Shown one piece after another: positions 26,201 through 59,671 of a stretch of 64,000 nucleotides of DNA. How positions within the stretch are numbered: the first letter of the stretch is position 1; the number at the start of each line of letters is the position of its first letter. Position numbers and translations under genes: made by a program. The stretch comes from Acanthaster planci (lineage: Eukaryota; Echinodermata; Asteroidea; Valvatida; Acanthasteridae): NCBI RefSeq assembly GCF_001949145.1, contig NW_019091600.1:191382-255381 (forward strand). The letters run 5' to 3'. Under the pieces are notes generated by a model. It had not been told where the DNA came from. It saw nothing but the letters and a program-made list of their open reading frames with translations, and did no database searches.

Positions 26201-28910
26201 AACATGCCACAATGGGGTAGCTTGGTAAAGCCTAATTTTGACATTGAATGTGTTGGCTATTTTTATTCAGCAGAAAATTGCATTATGCATATTGTTTACC
26301 ACTAACCAACCAACAAATTTCAAGACTGAATGTCCAAGACCATTTTTTTTTCATTGGAAATTCTCTGCAGAGTTACCTAGACCAGTTTCTGAAACTTGCC
26401 AGGTTTACATCATCCCTGAAATCAGTCCTCCTAGTAGAGTTTTTATAATTATTGTGTTTTTCTCTGTCTTGTGCTTTGTATTTGTTTTAATGTCGTTTAA
26501 TTGTGTTAACCTTGTTTTAATATATTTTGTATGTTTTATTTTCTGCATGATTCCCGTTTTATTGTATAGTTTCATAATTGTTTTTAAAGTGTAGGCTGTT
26601 TGTTTCACATTTGTATAATTCCATTTAATTTTGTTGTATTCGTGTCGTTTTCTTCAGAGAGCATTCTCTTTCCTTTGGACAATGTATATACATGTATTGC
26701 ATAATACATCCTCAAAAGGAAACATTATTAATGGCTTTTTGGACTGACAACTCGTGGTGTGCGGAATGAGAAAAAACGCATGATTTCACGGGTTAATTCT
26801 TGTCACGTGGAAGCGGTTATACCCACGTCAATGGTGAACATTAAAATAGCACTTCTTTAATGTATCCCGTACTGGTAGAATGCAACGTGCGGGATAGGAA
26901 ACACCGAAATGGCTTATTTTTCAGTAGTCACATATTCAACCGGGGCGGGACGTGTGAAACTTTCAAAGTACGCTCGCGTGTAAGCAAGGAACAGTGAACT
27001 ATAACGTTTTATATCATCTCCGCACTATCGGCTCTGTAGAGAAAAGGTTATTGTCGTCAGTCGTAAATCGGAAAACCTGGTAAATTCTCGGTCTTCCAAT
27101 ATGAGTACTCTGATGGGCTGGGTAGGCCTAATAATGTATTTGCCGTCAAGGAAATGCATTTGAAATTGCATTCATCGATTTTCAAAAACGATTTAAAGTG
27201 TTAAGTACTCTTTCGTAAAGCAGGTCCCATTTGCCCCGGAAAAATCACGTTCAAAAGAAAAACTAATGTTCATATTACATGTAGTTTCTATTTCCGTTAC
27301 AAGCACTTTCAAATATTATGCTGACCTTTTCGTGATGCTGGAAAAAAAATTCCTGAAAGCAAACAAGTTCACACTGAGAACATGACCAACTTTTTTCCCA
27401 CTGTGAAACTACATCTAGAAACACAATTCATTTGAAATGACTTGACACGACAAACATTTAAAGAAATGTTTTGGAAAATTATTTCATGTGAAAGGCCACA
27501 TTAATGAAAAAGTAACACACTGTTTAATGATGAATTACAGACTGTAGAACTCCTCATCTTTTTGTTCTTGTTCATTTACTGGCACGAGTATAATTTAAGG
27601 ATTTAAAGAATGGGGGGGAGGCAATCAAAGCCATTCCACCTCCCTGAACATGGGCACCAACTTATAGACACAAAAACAGAAACAACACACTGTAGAATCT
27701 AATTTGTCATTCTAAACATTTTCCATTTTTCTTTAATCTGAACATCAGAAAAACCAGAGTGGAGTACACGTACAGATGGTTTGCCACACGATTAAAAATA
27801 TTCCTTCATCTTGGGCATTGAACAGCATTAACATTGCAATAATTCTTTATTTCGCTATTTTTTTTTGTTACTAGAACAATTACACACTATATATACTCTT
27901 TATGGAAAACATTAATTCCATTTAGGTAACATATCTCAAGGATTTGAATGGTTCAGCCTAAATTCAACACATTCCCAACAAAAAAATTGATTTCTGATTG
28001 CAATCCCAATGGTCTGGGTTAAAATTAGATGTTGAAATAACAGCACAAAAAACACCTTCACTCCGGCATTATGACAAATGTAGACAAGGATAGGATTAAC
28101 AAAATCCACCCCTACACAGCAAATATACGGTAGGTCTTGATTTTTTTTTACGGTGACTAAAGTGACAGTAAAATGCACAAAACTCTACTGCCAAATTAGA
28201 ACACAAAAGTGAACAAATTTCAGGCATAAATCAAATAATAATGAAGTTTCTGTTTGTGTCACATTCCACTTTTTGTAACAAATTATGATGTTCGGTTTTA
28301 ATGTGCTGTACATATAACACCCACAATTCTTAACCTATGTCTAATTTATGTCTGATTTATTTGTTATGGCAGAAATACTCTACATTATCACCCAAAGTTG
28401 TTTTAAATAGCAAATTAGTGTAACAGACAAATAAGCCAAAGGTAGGTAGGGGTTACCAACTGGTCTATAGAATCAACATCTTGTGGGTCATAACATCAAC
28501 TGATTAAGTCTCTATATTTTTTTCACAAATAAACGGCTGTTCCCAAAACATAAACAAGATTCTTTTATCTATGTTTGAACAACACTGTTGACCATACTTT
28601 GTCATCAGCCCAAATTTGGGGATCAAGACCCCTATTAAAGGTTTGGCTCCTGTCTTGGCCCAGTAAAAATTGAAGTCAAAATAGCTGTAATGCTATGAAG
28701 TAGAAATCTGTTTTATAAAGAGAATTTTTTAAAGAACTAATGACTTTTTTAAATCTCAAAAAACTTTGTTTTTTTATATCTCAATCAACAAAAGCACCTT
28801 TATGATTTATGCTAAAAAGAAAAATGTTTTAGGAGCAACAACTTGACCAAGAACTTGTACAAAGTCCATGTCTTTCCTAAGCCCTCAACTGAACACATAC
28901 AGCTAAGATC

Positions 28911-28916
28911 TTTATT
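28911..28916 (-). terminator. Candidate poly(A) signal for HSPA4
   Basis: TTTATT on the plus strand reads AATAAA on the gene strand, about 1.4 kb beyond the HSPA4 stop. Other copies lie farther on (for example near 28357), so which one is used is not known. Confidence 0.3.
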
Positions 28917-30352
28917 GCTGATTTCCTGAAGACACCAATCCAGAAACAGCACAGTACACATAATCATGGCATGCAATCCACTACATGTGCATTTGTCACA
29001 AGTTCTAAAGACGGCACAACACCACCATTCTCAACATCAACGGTGCTTGTTGTGGAAACTGTTTCTAATCAGGGAAAGGCTACCAAAAACTGTCTGGGTG
29101 GTGACAGAAATCATCAAATCGATGAACATGTGCAGTTGAACAGGTTTAGGACAGTTACAGAAACACATGCAATCACTAACGACAGTCCTTTTCTAAACAT
29201 AAAGCCATCCTGCTTGTATTAATATAGTTCTAGTTCCTCTTCTGTGTCAAGCTGAAATTGTTACTCTAATTGTTCCCTATAAGCAGGTCAGATATACATA
29301 TACAACGATGTCCAGTTGCATCTGGACAGAAGTCTACTCTGAACATGAAGTATGCCAGTTGTCATCAAGCATGTCAGTGTCTTAAGTTCCTTCACAATTC
29401 TTCAATTCAAACTACCAAACCATTCTTGTGAGGAATCTTCGGGAATCTTCTCAAATACTCCACTGTGCAGGAAACCACTGGCACATTGTTTGCTAGTGTC
29501 TGAGCTCTACCTTCATCAGTCCTGCAAAAAAACTCCCTACACTCCTGGCCTGTTTTCCAAATTTCTTGGTTTGCCTGACTTTTAACTCTTGACTTTGTTG
29601 TTGACAGCTCAGTAACAAGACAGAGAGTCCCACTGGAACATCGAACTACATGTCACAGAGTCAAATACTGAATTATTTCCATTGACTCTGAATATCGAGG
29701 GACTACATTATGGGATTGATTTTAGAGATAAAGCCTGAGATGGAGAAGTTGAGTATCAGAAAACCACCAATGTGAATTTTGAAAGGTGTGGGTAGATTAG
29801 GTCAGATCAGAGCGGAGCAAAATACTAAGCAGGTTTATGAAATACATTCCAAGAACCACTTGCGAGCAATAGTTCATATGAGGATTTTCCTAGATCTTTC
29901 TTCTATCTTTTTTTTTGGGGGGGGGGGGTTTAAGAACTATGCTTAAGTACTATGCAAGTAATTTACCCTGTGCATTCCTAGGACTCAACTTTGTGAATCA
30001 CATTGTATATAGCTTTATATGGCTCCGGAAATGTTTTCTTCGGTTTCTGATTGCCAACAAACAACTGATCTAACATGCTAACAGAGCTCTGATTTTGTGC
30101 AGGCACAACTATACTTCCTGAAAACACAAAACCAAAATGTCCATACGAACTGATACTCCACTATGCAAACACTAAAATCGTTCACTGGTTCTAGAACCAG
30201 TGGTTTCAATAAGCACCACATTCTATAATGCCTTTGGTGAATCATACGGATTGCATAATTCTCTGACTGGCACACTTCATGAGGTAGCAGACTTGGGGAT
30301 TATTTTGACAGTTACATTCATGATTATTCATATATAAATTAAGCTATATACA

Positions 30353-44089
<13,737 letters not shown>

Positions 44090-44201
44090 TCAGTTCCTGA
44101 TGCGATGAACACTTCGTTAGAATGAATAAATAACGGTTAAATTATCAATCGTCTTTTTATAGAGTTGATCAGAGGTACCGGTTAAAACAGCGGCAGCACA
44201 T

Positions 44202-44219
44202 GTCTGGAAATTTCTTGCA
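44202..44219 (-). promoter_or_regulatory. Heat-shock-element-like site upstream of HSPA4
   Basis: The plus strand reads GTC-TG-GAA-AT-TTC-TT-GCA, that is alternating nGAAn/nTTCn pentamers. The two central units are perfect and each outer unit has one mismatch. It lies 152-169 bp upstream of the HSPA4 ATG, a normal place for an HSF1 site. An inverted CCAAT box (CCAATCAC on the plus strand, about 44232) lies just beyond. Function is inferred. Confidence 0.55.
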
Positions 44220-46516
44220 ACACTTCCAACCACCAATCACAAGAGGGCGCTAATTCCTTTTTCTTTGTCCGCCGCCTCCAACGTACGCCTGCAGCCGATG
44301 GAATTTTCTAGATGGTTATTGTGATTCATGGAATTGATCATGCATTTTTTTCTCAGAATAGAACCAAATTTTTTAACATAAAATGGTGGATCAGAGAAAA
44401 AGCACCGGGATAGGTACACAATACGCTTCCGTGGCATCAAACTTGAAAATGATTGATCAATAATGAACCTGAGACCACCACTGCAGATAAAACAGATATT
44501 TGATCAGATGTTTTCCCTTTATTCGATCAAAATCTCTTGCATTCAAAGACTAATTCATAAATTAAGTGAGCAACGTGAGTTTTCTTCTAAATTCGTTTCA
44601 AATGCCATTTTTTTACAGGGCAGTCCTCATTTGTAAAAATTTAAATAAGAACTTATGCTGAAAGTATGTTAGCCAAGGGAATTTAGAAAAAAATTAAGTA
44701 TATCCCTTTCAACCTGTAAAATGTCTTTCTGTAAAGTGATATTTATCAACAAAGTAACTTACAGTTATTACTGACATGAAATTCCTCATGTGAGGACAGT
44801 CTGAAATGAAAGATGCCATTTAGAATTCTATGAGTGGCAAGATGTTTGTCATCAAAACATACATTTTCTTAGTTTCATTGTAACAAAATTTGGGCAAAGG
44901 TATGGAACTATATTCCCCAAATCAATTCTTTAATTCCAAATCCTAAAATTTCTTTCTTTGAAAATAAAGAAATGGGCCTTTAAAAGGAGAGCTTTTGAGC
45001 AAGAATCTGTATCCTTGTGTTGGTTTATGATATTATGGTATTTTTTCCTCTTTTTTTGCACACTAATTGAACTGGTTTTGCATTGATTGATTTACCAGTG
45101 ACAGCATAACACCTCACTGAGAATGCTTTAGTACCTATAACTAACATCTAATACATGTAACAACAGAAAAGACCTTTCATATCAGACTTATTCAGTGTAA
45201 CTGGTGGCGTGAAATTGATGCAATTGACCTTGTTCCAGAAACAAAATCCATTACGATTGTGAGATTTTTTTTCAGACTTCAGCTTTGCTGCTATTTAGTG
45301 ATAAGCTATTTCAAAGAAGCTGGGAAATTTCATAAATTTAACACTTTGAGGATGAATTCCTGTATTACCCATTGAGATATTTTGATACCAGAATGTTTGA
45401 AAGTTACAACCCCAAAAAACAACAAAAAACACCTGATGGCTCAAAAGTAACAAGACTCTGAACAAATGTGGCCAATGTGTGAGACTTTAGTGAATTTAAA
45501 TGCATACCATGTGATTTGCCATTAAAGTAAATGATGCAAAGTTTTGCCAAATTTAAGAGCCTATCAACAATCTTCCATGGGCTCAAACGATTCAATTAAA
45601 AAAAAAAAAGAACACATTTCCTGGGCAACTATTCAAGGGAACCATTAAAAAAAAATCTCAAAACCAGGTCATCTGTATCGATACAACTAGCTACAAGTGT
45701 CAATGGCAGAGGTTATTAAAAAAAATGTAAGCTGCGATACGCGTTCTTCTTTCATCTTGTTCCATAGGAGACAACTCTTTACAAAGTCTGAATTGTACAA
45801 GACAATTATTATTACACACGTTTTACAGTGAATCTACACAACAATGAGAGCCCTGGCATCCTATACATGCACAATGGACGATGAGTCACTGCCCAAGCCG
45901 TATCCATAGCTATTACTACAGTTGCTAAAAAGAACTGGTTGTTCTTTCCAGTTCCACCAAAACTGCTGTGCAGTTGGAAGCAAATTTGTTACAGCTGTAG
46001 CAACAAAGAAACTGGACAATTTTGTGGCTTAACTGGGATCCAGAAAGACTTCAATACATGTGCTTCATCAGCCGACTTCAGAAAGTATACGAGGATAGAA
46101 CTGAGACCTGTAAGCTTTACATTTACTGTTCTTACAGTTGTTGATGGTAACGCCTTTTTCAGGGGGGGAAGAGCTACTGAATCTACCACCAACTGTCCTG
46201 CATTCAGGTCTATTCTTATAGCATAGCTCGTCAGAAGAAGTTTACCCACACAGTAAATTCGCTAGGTGTGATTTTCTTTTAAGCAACACTAGTGTGCTCT
46301 GTATTCAGAGGTCAGGGTTCACCAAAGACATATCCACATGGTCATTATACATGTGTAATGAATCACACCATGCTATTTACAATTAGTAATTAAAAAGAAA
46401 AAAAATTGGCTTGAAATGTTTGACACCCTCAAATGACCTGCCAAAAGTCTTCTTAACGTTTTGTTTTCTTCCATAAATGGTTGTCTAGTTCTGTTTACTG
46501 CATGACCACACGTAGG

Positions 46517-46522
46517 TTTATT
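46517..46522 (-). terminator. Candidate poly(A) signal for UBE2K
   Basis: AATAAA on the gene strand, about 1.1 kb after the UBE2K stop codon. Use is not demonstrated. Confidence 0.3.
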
Positions 46523-47651
46523 GAGTTCAGTACATCTCACTTTATGAGAGGTAATCCTTAGGGGATATTTAAATTACAAAATGTGGTTTTCCAGGATGTT
46601 CTGAAGGAGTCTGCTGCATGTTGCATAGGTCAGTGTGCACCACTTATATCCCAAAATCCAAAAGTGACAGGTCAATGATACATAGATCAAGCTCACTGCT
46701 TTGTGTTTTCTGCATCTGCTGTACCTCTTTTCCAGAGTTAATGTATTCAGGTGTCCTTTTTCTACAAATTTCAAAATGTGATTTGTTTTCTTTACTCTGT
46801 ACAAGATGTTTTTTTCCATAGGAGGCTTCATTGAAAAATCACACCAGTCTGTAGTTGACAGTGTTAGTAAAACCAGAATCTTGTTGGTCAGCCATATTTG
46901 ATAGTTAACTGCGTTATACAATCAGCTTTCCATCATTCATTTGCTGAATCTTGCTTAATACCAAAAAATTAGGCCCAAATATTCATTTGATCACCCACTA
47001 GGTCATCTCAAAACTAAAAGAAATTCTAACAATATTTCATTACTTTCCATAAACAAATCAAAGATGTCTGCTCTAATTTTTTCCTTAAATCCACAATCAA
47101 TATAGTAATGATTTCAGAGACTAGTCATCTTAGGTCTGGTTACTAAGGTCAGAGTAACACAGGATATAATATCCAAGGCATCAGACTAATTAGCACCTCC
47201 TTCAGATACTCACACACCTGTGCACTTGTACAAAAACCAAATTGACAGCCATGGATGTAAAGGAAGAGGGTAGCCAAATCTCATGAAGCTGCTTAGCTGG
47301 TTCTCATGATGGAAACCAGTCAAACTCAGCACATACATGTACCACGCAGAACATCGCTGGTGCTCTGTTCTCTGGTACAGTCAGTAAAATTTGTGTGTGT
47401 GTTCAAGAGATCTCTGAGTAAAAGCCGCGTCCAAACTACTAGGTTACTGCTAGAAATCATACATGTGTCTGTGAAAAATACATGAAGCCCCTGCTGCAGC
47501 AACTTCCATAAGGGCATGTGATATTTCCAGCATAGCCACATAACTGGGACACAGCTTATGCAACTCATAGCTGATCTGTAATGATTAGGAAGGAATTATG
47601 GAAGGAGGGTTTATATGTACAGAACAGCATTACATGTTTTTTTTCGTCGCA

Positions 47652-52001
<4,350 letters not shown>

Positions 52002-52548
52002 GAGGTAGTTGGTTTTCTGAACTATACATCTGGTCAAATGCAAACCGACCACATAAACGTCAACACCGACGTCCACTCTCCACCTTCATTTTCGTGATCT
52101 TGCGCAAAATTCCCCCAGAACATTTTTGAAACACAAGAGGGCGGGCTTCAAAATAATGAGCGACCTCGTGGAATGTTAGGTCATGCTTGTTCAAAATAAA
52201 TTACTTTTAAAAATGTTATGTCGATCCTCCCAAATACTTTATTGCACCGTATGCATTTTTGATTTCTTATTTTATGTAGAAAATATTTATCTATATTCAA
52301 TACTGAATACTGAATAAAACAAAATTCTTCGGAAATTATACTTTTTATATAATGAATATTCATATTGCGTATGTGATTTTCCCGCGAGCGCGCCCGCCGT
52401 CGTCGAGTCGTACTCGTGTGGCCGTTCATTTGTCAGGTTTGTGGCGCACATGTTATGATTACCGTACCGATGAATGTACGTGTATGACTGATGCATGGTT
52501 GATCAGAATCCGCGATCAAGCCCACTTGTGCTCGGAGAACAGAAGAAA
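52002..52548. promoter_or_regulatory. Head-to-head promoter region of UBE2K and PRPS
   Basis: The start codons of UBE2K (minus) and PRPS (plus) are 547 bp apart and point away from each other. The interval has a GC box (GGGCGGGC, about 52139-52146) nearer UBE2K, a TATATAA stretch at about 52346-52352, the palindrome ATGAATATTCAT at about 52351, and a CpG-rich segment (CCCGCGAGCGCGCCCGCC) at 52381-52398 nearer PRPS. This arrangement suggests a bidirectional promoter for two housekeeping genes. Start sites are not visible. Confidence 0.6.
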
Positions 52549-56321
<3,773 letters not shown>

Positions 56322-57405
56322 ACTACTTGTGGAAATCTTCTGTCAAACTGTTACGCCACTTGTTTTCTTCACGGCATTGCATGCCCTGCAGTCCACTTGT
56401 TAATATTACCATAGGGTTGTCAAAAGCTGCACGTTGCCAGTATTGTTGCCGTTGGATTTTTGATGCACTGTCAGAAGTTTGATGAAGGGGTTCAGAAAAA
56501 GTAAAAACTGATGGAAGATCTGACCCATATTGAGAGGCAGGTTGTATCAGCCAAGTAGACAGATTTAGTCAAGTAGACGAATCTGTTTTAAGGATGTATT
56601 TTTTGTGTTAAAAAATCCATTTTGCACCACCCCCATGACCCAAAACCAGATTTGCACATGCAAAGAGACTCGGAGAAGAGTGTTTTTCCATTTTGGATAA
56701 GTCTTCTCTTGGCTGACACTTTGTATTTATCACACCTAAATAGGTTATGTATGATGAATCATTTTTACTTTGATTACTTTGTCACTTTCTTCTTGCATTG
56801 AGACATTGAGTACTGACTGTTCTGCTTTGAAGCTGTGTGTTTTTTTGTTCTTTGGGTTTTTTTTTCATTTAATTCAGGATTAATGTAATAACAGACTGGC
56901 AGATGTGACTCTATTCCATTTTGAAGGTAATACATATGTGATAGGGCAATCTGAAACATTTGTTTGAGACTGGATGAGGAGAATGAACACTGATAATGCC
57001 CAAGCAGAAGCCAAGAGACTACATCAGCATCCATTCTCCTGAGATGGTCTTAAACATACAGTTAAGACTGCCCAAGCACATTTATTTCCTTTCATAAATA
57101 TCTTTGTCACAAAGTCAAAACCAGTTTTACAAAATCATAAATTTGCAATGATTTTGTCACCAGTGTTACTTCAATTTGTTTTCAAACACACCTCTATGCT
57201 CTAGCTACATTCTGGCAGGTTCCCGTAGTGACTTGTCATAATCTCCTCGTATGGAGATTGGCACACATTGCGCACTTTGTATGAAGTGGTGCACAGCCAG
57301 CTGGCATTTTCTCAACTTTGAAAGATCAGCCATGTGACAGGCTCTCAACCACTGGGAATGGCGAAACTATTTTGGTGTTTATGAATGTTGCTTTGAGCAA
57401 AGTTG

Positions 57406-57411
57406 AATAAA
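57406..57411 (+). terminator. Candidate poly(A) signal for PRPS
   Basis: AATAAA about 1.1 kb after the PRPS stop codon. A further copy lies near 58331. Use is not demonstrated. Confidence 0.3.
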
Positions 57412-58593
57412 TTTAGTCTTCACACTCTCAGTAGTACCACAGTAAGACATGTTTGTTTCATGGGAATCAAACTACATTTGAACTATGTCAATTTGGGTAA
57501 AAATTACATTTGATAAGCCATGATATATAATGGTTTGTCTTGAAATGAAGTGTAGATGTTGTATTGGTATGGAAATGAGCAGGGTCAGTTGAATTAGGCA
57601 TTTTGGGATCTGAAATGAAGATAAGATTAACCTATAAATTCTGCAAAAGCCTGTATATGTTGCTGAGTTCTGATGAATTTCAAGAGCGTGCAACTCTGGC
57701 ATTCATACTTCATTCATTGTATATATTATCAAGTCAAAAAAATTACAAGCTGTGATTCAATGCACTTTTCACTTTTAACCAGCCCGATTGAAGTTATTTC
57801 TGGGCATTTTCAGGACAAATATTACTACATGTACATATACATGTAGTCCATGAACATCAAATTAATCATTTGACACTGAATGACATGTAAACACACATGA
57901 TGTCCCTTACTTGTTCCACGGAGAACGTGTTCACTCGTTTGAGAATTCTGTTGTCATTTCTGCAGTTAATGTATTAACATGTTAAGCTTGGTTGGGTTGA
58001 TGTGCAATTGCAAGGTTGAATTTATGGGTAAAACAACTGGCCCCAGCAGCTTTTTCAGGTGAGAAAATCCCACGTTAACCTTTTATCTTGGAAGTTATTC
58101 CGATTTAATTTAGTAAAAAGTTTGCCTTTATTCATGGTGTACGTTACGCATATACTTTTTCTGTGAAATAGTCATCAGGATATTTGTTCCAGTTCTAATT
58201 AATCAGGTGGTATTTTGAAATTGGACTTTGTTTTTCACAATAGATTCACTGATGGATAGAATTCCGTTGAATTCACTTTGTTACAATCAACCAATTATGT
58301 GCTTGTTTAATGATGTACAAATCCCAGTTAAATAAATTTGTCCCAAAATGAGTGAATGACTTTAATGTGAACTTATTTAAATATTTAAATTTATGGTTCT
58401 TGTGTAATCTTAACATAGTGCTTCATGTCCAGTTTCATTTTAATCAGTATCTTACTGATTCAATGTTTTGAAAAAACGAAGTTTACATCTCTCCAAGAAA
58501 AGATCTTGTATTTTGGATCAAATGTAAGTAAATTTTCACACAAGAAAAAGTAATGAAACACTGAAGTATGGTAAAACTACATGTATAGACAAC

Positions 58594-58599
58594 TTTATT
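58594..58599 (-). terminator. Candidate poly(A) signal for the EGF-like gene
   Basis: TTTATT on the plus strand is AATAAA on the gene strand, about 1.1 kb after the proposed stop at 59672. It is one of several candidates. Confidence 0.25.
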
Positions 58600-59671
58600 T
58601 TGTAAAAATGGGTAAAAACTAAAAAATGTTTTCTTACCACAAAACAGGTGACATACTTGATACCTCATGTCGGCTGCACGCGTAACCAGAACTTAATTAT
58701 TCCAAAAACACCTTATCATGAAAACTGACTTCACATAAAAGCCGCTGCAGTGATATTGGACAGTTTTCCTGCATATGAAATCTCAGCGGGTTATCAACCT
58801 CCATTTTCCAAACTTCTCACACTTTTGCCACCTCCCCGCTCTGTCTTTTGTGATTCCTTTTTCTTTGAACAGAACAATCTACACCAAGGAAAAGGCACAA
58901 AATGAGTTTCCATTTTCTGAAACTGTATGAGTCTACAAAAACCAATAAGACAAAGTACTTGTTAGAGGAATCGAAATACAGAAACACATGTATGTCATTA
59001 CATCAAGTTCACTTATACCTTTCTTGCATAGTCAGAGTAAATACCCATACAAAATTTGGCATGTTTGCATGTCTATTCATGAATGCTCTCCAAATGAACA
59101 AGTCAACTCAAGATATTTCTCTCTTAGCTTTTAAAATATTGTGAGAGTTAGTACAAAAAATACTGTTTTACAAAAATGCAGTCATTGATAGAAAATATTT
59201 CAAAACTTGAGGTGGGTTCTATAATACATCAGCAACATTGTGCACCCTACGAACATAGATTTGGAGGTTCTCGCTGAGCACCAATTAATAAATACGTCTA
59301 CAAAACTTAAGTACTTTCCAACTATCTACATGATTAGATACACCCACAATAAAAAATACTCATTACTGAGTTAATGAACACGGAACTGTAAATAGAATAA
59401 CAGCAAACTAGATGTCTGAAAATGCTTTTGTTTTCCTTCGTGAAATAAAATGAAGGATTGGAAACAATTTTTTTAAGGAGAGTATTCAATACACAGGAGT
59501 GTTGTGTCCCTGACAAAAAGGAAGTCAGTGTACAAGCGGCTCATTTTAAAGTGTGAACATACTTCCAATAAATACTCCTACATAATTAGCACCAATGGTA
59601 TATTATTCAGCAGGCAGTAGCATGTACATTGTTCAGATTGTCATGAGATACCGAGGGCTGGTAGGCTGGAT

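Larger units (their letters stand above)
19884..30352. other. Intron / intergenic region between cadherin exon and HSPA4
   Basis: No coding exon recognised on either strand. The right part, especially 27.5-30.35 kb, is AT-rich and probably includes the HSPA4 3' untranslated region. The left part probably includes the first intron of the cadherin gene. A CpG-richer patch at about 22.9-23.25 kb may be the cadherin promoter. Homopolymers include a T-run followed by 12 G near 29910-29928 and a C-run at 25313-25323. Confidence 0.6.
56322..59671. other. PRPS 3' flank and space between convergent genes
   Basis: No coding exon seen. The left part should be PRPS 3' UTR, and the right part the 3' UTR of the leftward EGF-like gene. 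The region is AT-rich with several AATAAA words on both strands. Confidence 0.6.
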
